A stretch of 8,230 nt of DNA from Balneolaceae bacterium. Lineage in GTDB: Bacteria > Bacteroidota > Rhodothermia > Balneolales > Balneolaceae. The translations under genes and the position numbers were made by a program. The notes below the pieces were generated by a model. That model did no database searches. It saw only the letters and a list, made by a program, of their open reading frames with translations, and was not told where the DNA came from. Shown here piece after piece: positions 6,088 through 8,230 of this stretch (position 1 is its first letter; the number at the start of each line of letters is the position of its first letter). Where the stretch lies: positions 1 through 8,230 of the forward strand of contig SKZL01000259.1 in the NCBI GenBank assembly GCA_007127395.1, given 5' to 3'.

Positions 6088-8230
6088 GTGAAAAAAAGTA
6101 TCTTCTTTCATATTCCTCTACTGCTGCTACTGACTTTTGGACTGTTTTTTGTCCATTCATGTGGTTCAACTGAAGATCCGATCTACTCGATCTCTATCAC
6201 AGCCGTTCCTTTGGAGGCAGGCACCGTGACACCCGCCCAGGGTGAGTATGAAGCGAATCGTAATCTGGAGATTTCGGCCGCTCCAAATCAACATTGGGTA
6301 TTCAGCAGGTGGGAAGGTGATTTTGAGGGTACTGATAATCCGGCCATCATTGAGATGGATTCAGATAAGGATATTGCAGCCATATTTATAAAGCGCGACT
6401 ATCCGTTGACCATTGAAATCAATGGTGAAGGCTCTGTAGATGAGGAGGTTATTCAGCCAAAAACAACAGAGCATCCACACGGCACGACGGTAAAACTCAC
6501 GGCAATCCCTGAAACCGGATGGGAGTTTGATAATTGGCAGGGAGATTTTGAAGGGAGTGATCCGGAAATAATTATTACAATTGACGGTAGTACTGAAATC
6601 ATCGCAAACTTTACCCGAACACTGCATCCTGTCACAGTTGATATTGTAGGTGAAGGCCGGGTACTGGATGAGTTCGATGCGGTTGTTACTGATACTCTCA
6701 TTGCGGAAGGATCTACGTTTGAATTGACAGCTGATCCGGTTGAAAACTGGATCTTTTCAAGATGGACCGGTGACATCGAAAGTACTGACAACCCCCTTGA
6801 GATCACTGTTGCAGGGCCTGTGTCATTGACTGCTGAGTTTCTGCGTACATTCCGGTTCAATCCGATTTCAAATCCGCAGGAAGGTGGTTCTGTTACGCCG
6901 GATGCTGATGATTTTGTCATCTTTACCAGCTTTGATGTAGAGGCCATACCCAATAGTGGATGGCGATTTGTAAATTGGGAGGGCGATTTCACCGGTAGTC
7001 AAAATCCATTCAATATTACAATGAATGGAAACAAGACAGTAACCGCCAACTTTGAAAGATTGGCTTACACGGTGGATACTGATCAGATAGTAGGACAGGG
7101 TACCGTTGAAGTTGATCTGATTACCGGCACACAAACATCCGATGGGTATCTGTTTGAATCGGTCATTGAACTAACTGCTGTACCGAATATTGGCTGGAAT
7201 TTTGTAAGGTGGGATGGAGATGTTGAAAGTACCGATAACCCTTTAACCGTAACGGTTGAAGATGATATGGTTATATCAGCGGTCTTTAGCTTCTTTGATG
7301 GTGGATCAGGGACAGTTGATGATCCATTTGAAGTGAGCACACTGGATCAAATTAATGAAATGAGAAACTATTTGAATTCTCATTTCATATTGATGAACAA
7401 CATCGACGCGTCTGCAACTTCCGGTTCGAATGGAGGTGCAGGATTTGTTCCGATTGGAAATGAAGTTGATCCGTTTACCGGCAGTTTTGATGGAAATGAA
7501 TTTTCGATAGAAGGGCTTATGATTTCAAGGCCGGGAGAGTGGAATGTGGGTATGTTTGGACAGATTCAAGGAGGTTTGATCCGAAACCTTACATTGGAGA
7601 ATGTCGATATCACAGGAGATCAGAGAGTAGGAGCAGTAGTTGGTCTTAATGAAGGGCTGATTTTTAATGTATCTGTTTCCGGAACGGTATCAGGAGATTC
7701 TCGGGTTGGGGGGGTTACGGGCCGGAATGACGAAAGGATTGAGGATTCAGAATCATCTGCTGATGTTACGGGCAGCAGTGTGGATGTAGGTGGTATAGCC
7801 GGATTAAATACGAACAATGTGCTCAGATCAAAAAGCACGGGGATAATTAGCGGTGGCCTTGGCCGGACAGGTGGGTTGATCGGAACAAATACCGGCATAG
7901 TCGAACAATCATCGGCAACCGGTAATGTCAGTAATGGTAATCTGATTGGTGGACTTGTAGGGTTAAATCGTGATGATGGTGAGATCAGAGAGTCATTTTC
8001 AACCGGAAATGTAACCGGAAATGAATATGTCGGTGGTTTTGCAGGAAGAAATCATGATGGTGCGCCCCTGATTGAAAACTCTTATGCATTAGGATCTGTA
8101 ACTGGAGATAGTGCTGTTGGAGGTTTTGTTGGTGCCAATTCCGGTGGTGGTGTCATCACAAAAAGCTACTCGACAGGTTCCGTTAACGGCATGGAAGATG
8201 AGGGAGGTTTTGGTGGCCGCAATAGTGGTG
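6088..8230 (+). CDS. Surface lipoprotein with five InlB-type B-repeats and a GLUG-repeat domain (3' end outside window)
   Basis: One frame stays open from the GTG at 6088 to the window edge (714 complete codons, no stop). A TGA at 6058-6060 and no other start codon before 6088 fix the start. The N-terminus is KKSIFFHIPLLLLLTFGLFF followed by V-H-S-C: a lipoprotein signal with lipidated Cys25, His at -2 being unusual. Residues about 33-401 form five divergent InlB B-repeats of 71-76 aa with the W-x-GD(F/I/V) hallmark. Residues about 405-510 match the stretch that usually precedes GLUG motifs (DDPFEVSTLDQINEMRN, FVPIGNE, FTGSFDGNEFSIEGL, GMFGQIQGGLIRNLTLENV). From 7627 on, eight GLUG units of 26-29 aa follow, probably a beta-helix or beta-solenoid. 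The likely role is an extracellular adhesin or matrix protein; no enzymatic motif is seen. The missing C-terminus would show any sorting or further domain. Confidence 0.85.
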   Translation, partial: MKKSIFFHIPLLLLLTFGLFFVHSCGSTEDPIYSISITAVPLEAGTVTPAQGEYEANRNLEISAAPNQHWVFSRWEGDFEGTDNPAIIEMDSDKDIAAIFIKRDYPLTIEINGEGSVDEEVIQPKTTEHPHGTTVKLTAIPETGWEFDNWQGDFEGSDPEIIITIDGSTEIIANFTRTLHPVTVDIVGEGRVLDEFDAVVTDTLIAEGSTFELTADPVENWIFSRWTGDIESTDNPLEITVAGPVSLTAEFLRTFRFNPISNPQEGGSVTPDADDFVIFTSFDVEAIPNSGWRFVNWEGDFTGSQNPFNITMNGNKTVTANFERLAYTVDTDQIVGQGTVEVDLITGTQTSDGYLFESVIELTAVPNIGWNFVRWDGDVESTDNPLTVTVEDDMVISAVFSFFDGGSGTVDDPFEVSTLDQINEMRNYLNSHFILMNNIDASATSGSNGGAGFVPIGNEVDPFTGSFDGNEFSIEGLMISRPGEWNVGMFGQIQGGLIRNLTLENVDITGDQRVGAVVGLNEGLIFNVSVSGTVSGDSRVGGVTGRNDERIEDSESSADVTGSSVDVGGIAGLNTNNVLRSKSTGIISGGLGRTGGLIGTNTGIVEQSSATGNVSNGNLIGGLVGLNRDDGEIRESFSTGNVTGNEYVGGFAGRNHDGAPLIENSYALGSVTGDSAVGGFVGANSGGGVITKSYSTGSVNGMEDEGGFGGRNSG
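6184..7290 (+). repeat. Five tandem divergent InlB B-repeat units
   Basis: The units begin near 6184, 6400, 6625, 6850 and 7063 and encode 72, 75, 75, 71 and 76 aa. Each has an opening strand with G-(S/T/R)-V, a middle L/V-x-A-x-P, a W-x-F-x-x-W-x-GD core (core Trp codons at 6310, 6535, 6763, 6976 and 7210) and a closing A-x-F. Protein conservation is clear but DNA identity between units is low, so these are old duplications and not a recent tandem array. Confidence 0.85.
7627..8230 (+). repeat. GLUG-type repeat array (eight units seen, continues beyond window)
   Basis: Each unit opens with (V/I/T/E)GG(x)xG followed by x-N and ends in S-x-S/Y-(S/A)-T-G-x-V-x-G. Unit starts are 7627, 7705, 7786, 7867, 7945, 8029, 8116 and 8200, a period of 78-87 nt. 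The period and the strictly spaced glycines fit one turn or a pair of strands of a beta-solenoid. Units late in the array (VGGFAG, VGGFVG, EGGFGG) resemble one another more than the early ones do. Confidence 0.85.

Noticed and set aside
6184..7290. InlB-like repeats read as evidence of a virulence internalin
   Set aside because: B-repeat-like domains are widespread in surface proteins of free-living bacteria. No leucine-rich-repeat domain is present and nothing else suggests pathogenicity.
6361..7898. Several minus-strand open frames (up to 179 codons) opposite the repeat lipoprotein
   Set aside because: Their low-complexity Ser/Thr/Pro-rich translations are what the complement of Asp/Gly/Thr-rich repeat coding sequence gives. 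The plus strand is one uninterrupted frame with clear repeats.
7627..8230. Periodic 78-87 nt pattern considered as a CRISPR or DNA-level tandem repeat
   Set aside because: The periodicity is at protein level (GLUG motif), with variable DNA and no identical direct repeats separated by unique spacers.

Overview
The window looks like a chromosomal segment of a Bacteroidota-type bacterium, with Balneolota/Rhodothermota relatives as the best guess. This rests on three things: the CXXXY-type CcmE beside an over-long CcmF, the two lipoproteins with Bacteroidota-like lipoboxes, and the absence of clear Shine-Dalgarno sequences before the genes. No rRNA or other taxonomic marker is present, so the placement is an inference from gene content.

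Layout. Positions 1-306 (+) hold the 3' part of ccmE and 322-2805 (+) a complete ccmF; the two are 15 nt apart and form the end of a cytochrome c maturation operon. A 284-bp spacer with short inverted repeats follows. At 3090-4277 (+) lies a lipoprotein of the glucose/sorbosone (PQQ-type) dehydrogenase family, closed by a strong intrinsic terminator (4318-4347). The next three genes are on the minus strand, read from high to low coordinates: an arsenate-reductase/LMW-phosphatase-like protein (5951-5334), a stand-alone phosphoribosyl-AMP cyclohydrolase (HisI) domain protein (5167-4763), and a DUF2237 protein (4756-4376) only 6 nt after it. A 136-bp divergent spacer then leads to a large plus-strand gene (GTG at 6088) that stays open to the window edge. 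It encodes a lipoprotein with five divergent InlB-type B-repeats followed by a GLUG-repeat region, probably a cell-surface adhesin or matrix protein.

How they work together. CcmE and CcmF cooperate directly: CcmE carries heme to CcmF, which attaches it to apocytochromes. CcmE here has Cys-x3-Tyr where the classical heme-binding His would lie, so it is a CXXXY-type Ccm system. HisI and DUF2237 are probably co-transcribed; the ArsC-like gene is upstream in the same direction but 166 bp away. The sugar dehydrogenase and the repeat lipoprotein are envelope proteins with no evident functional tie to their neighbours.

I see no RNA genes, insertion sequences, CRISPR arrays, attachment sites or phage genes. 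I found no convincing previously undescribed system. The items most worth a second look are the CXXXY CcmE, the HisI with an insertion between its zinc-ligand cysteines in an orphan locus with DUF2237, the ArsC-like protein with a complete redox cysteine triad but an altered P-loop, and the B-repeat/GLUG architecture.
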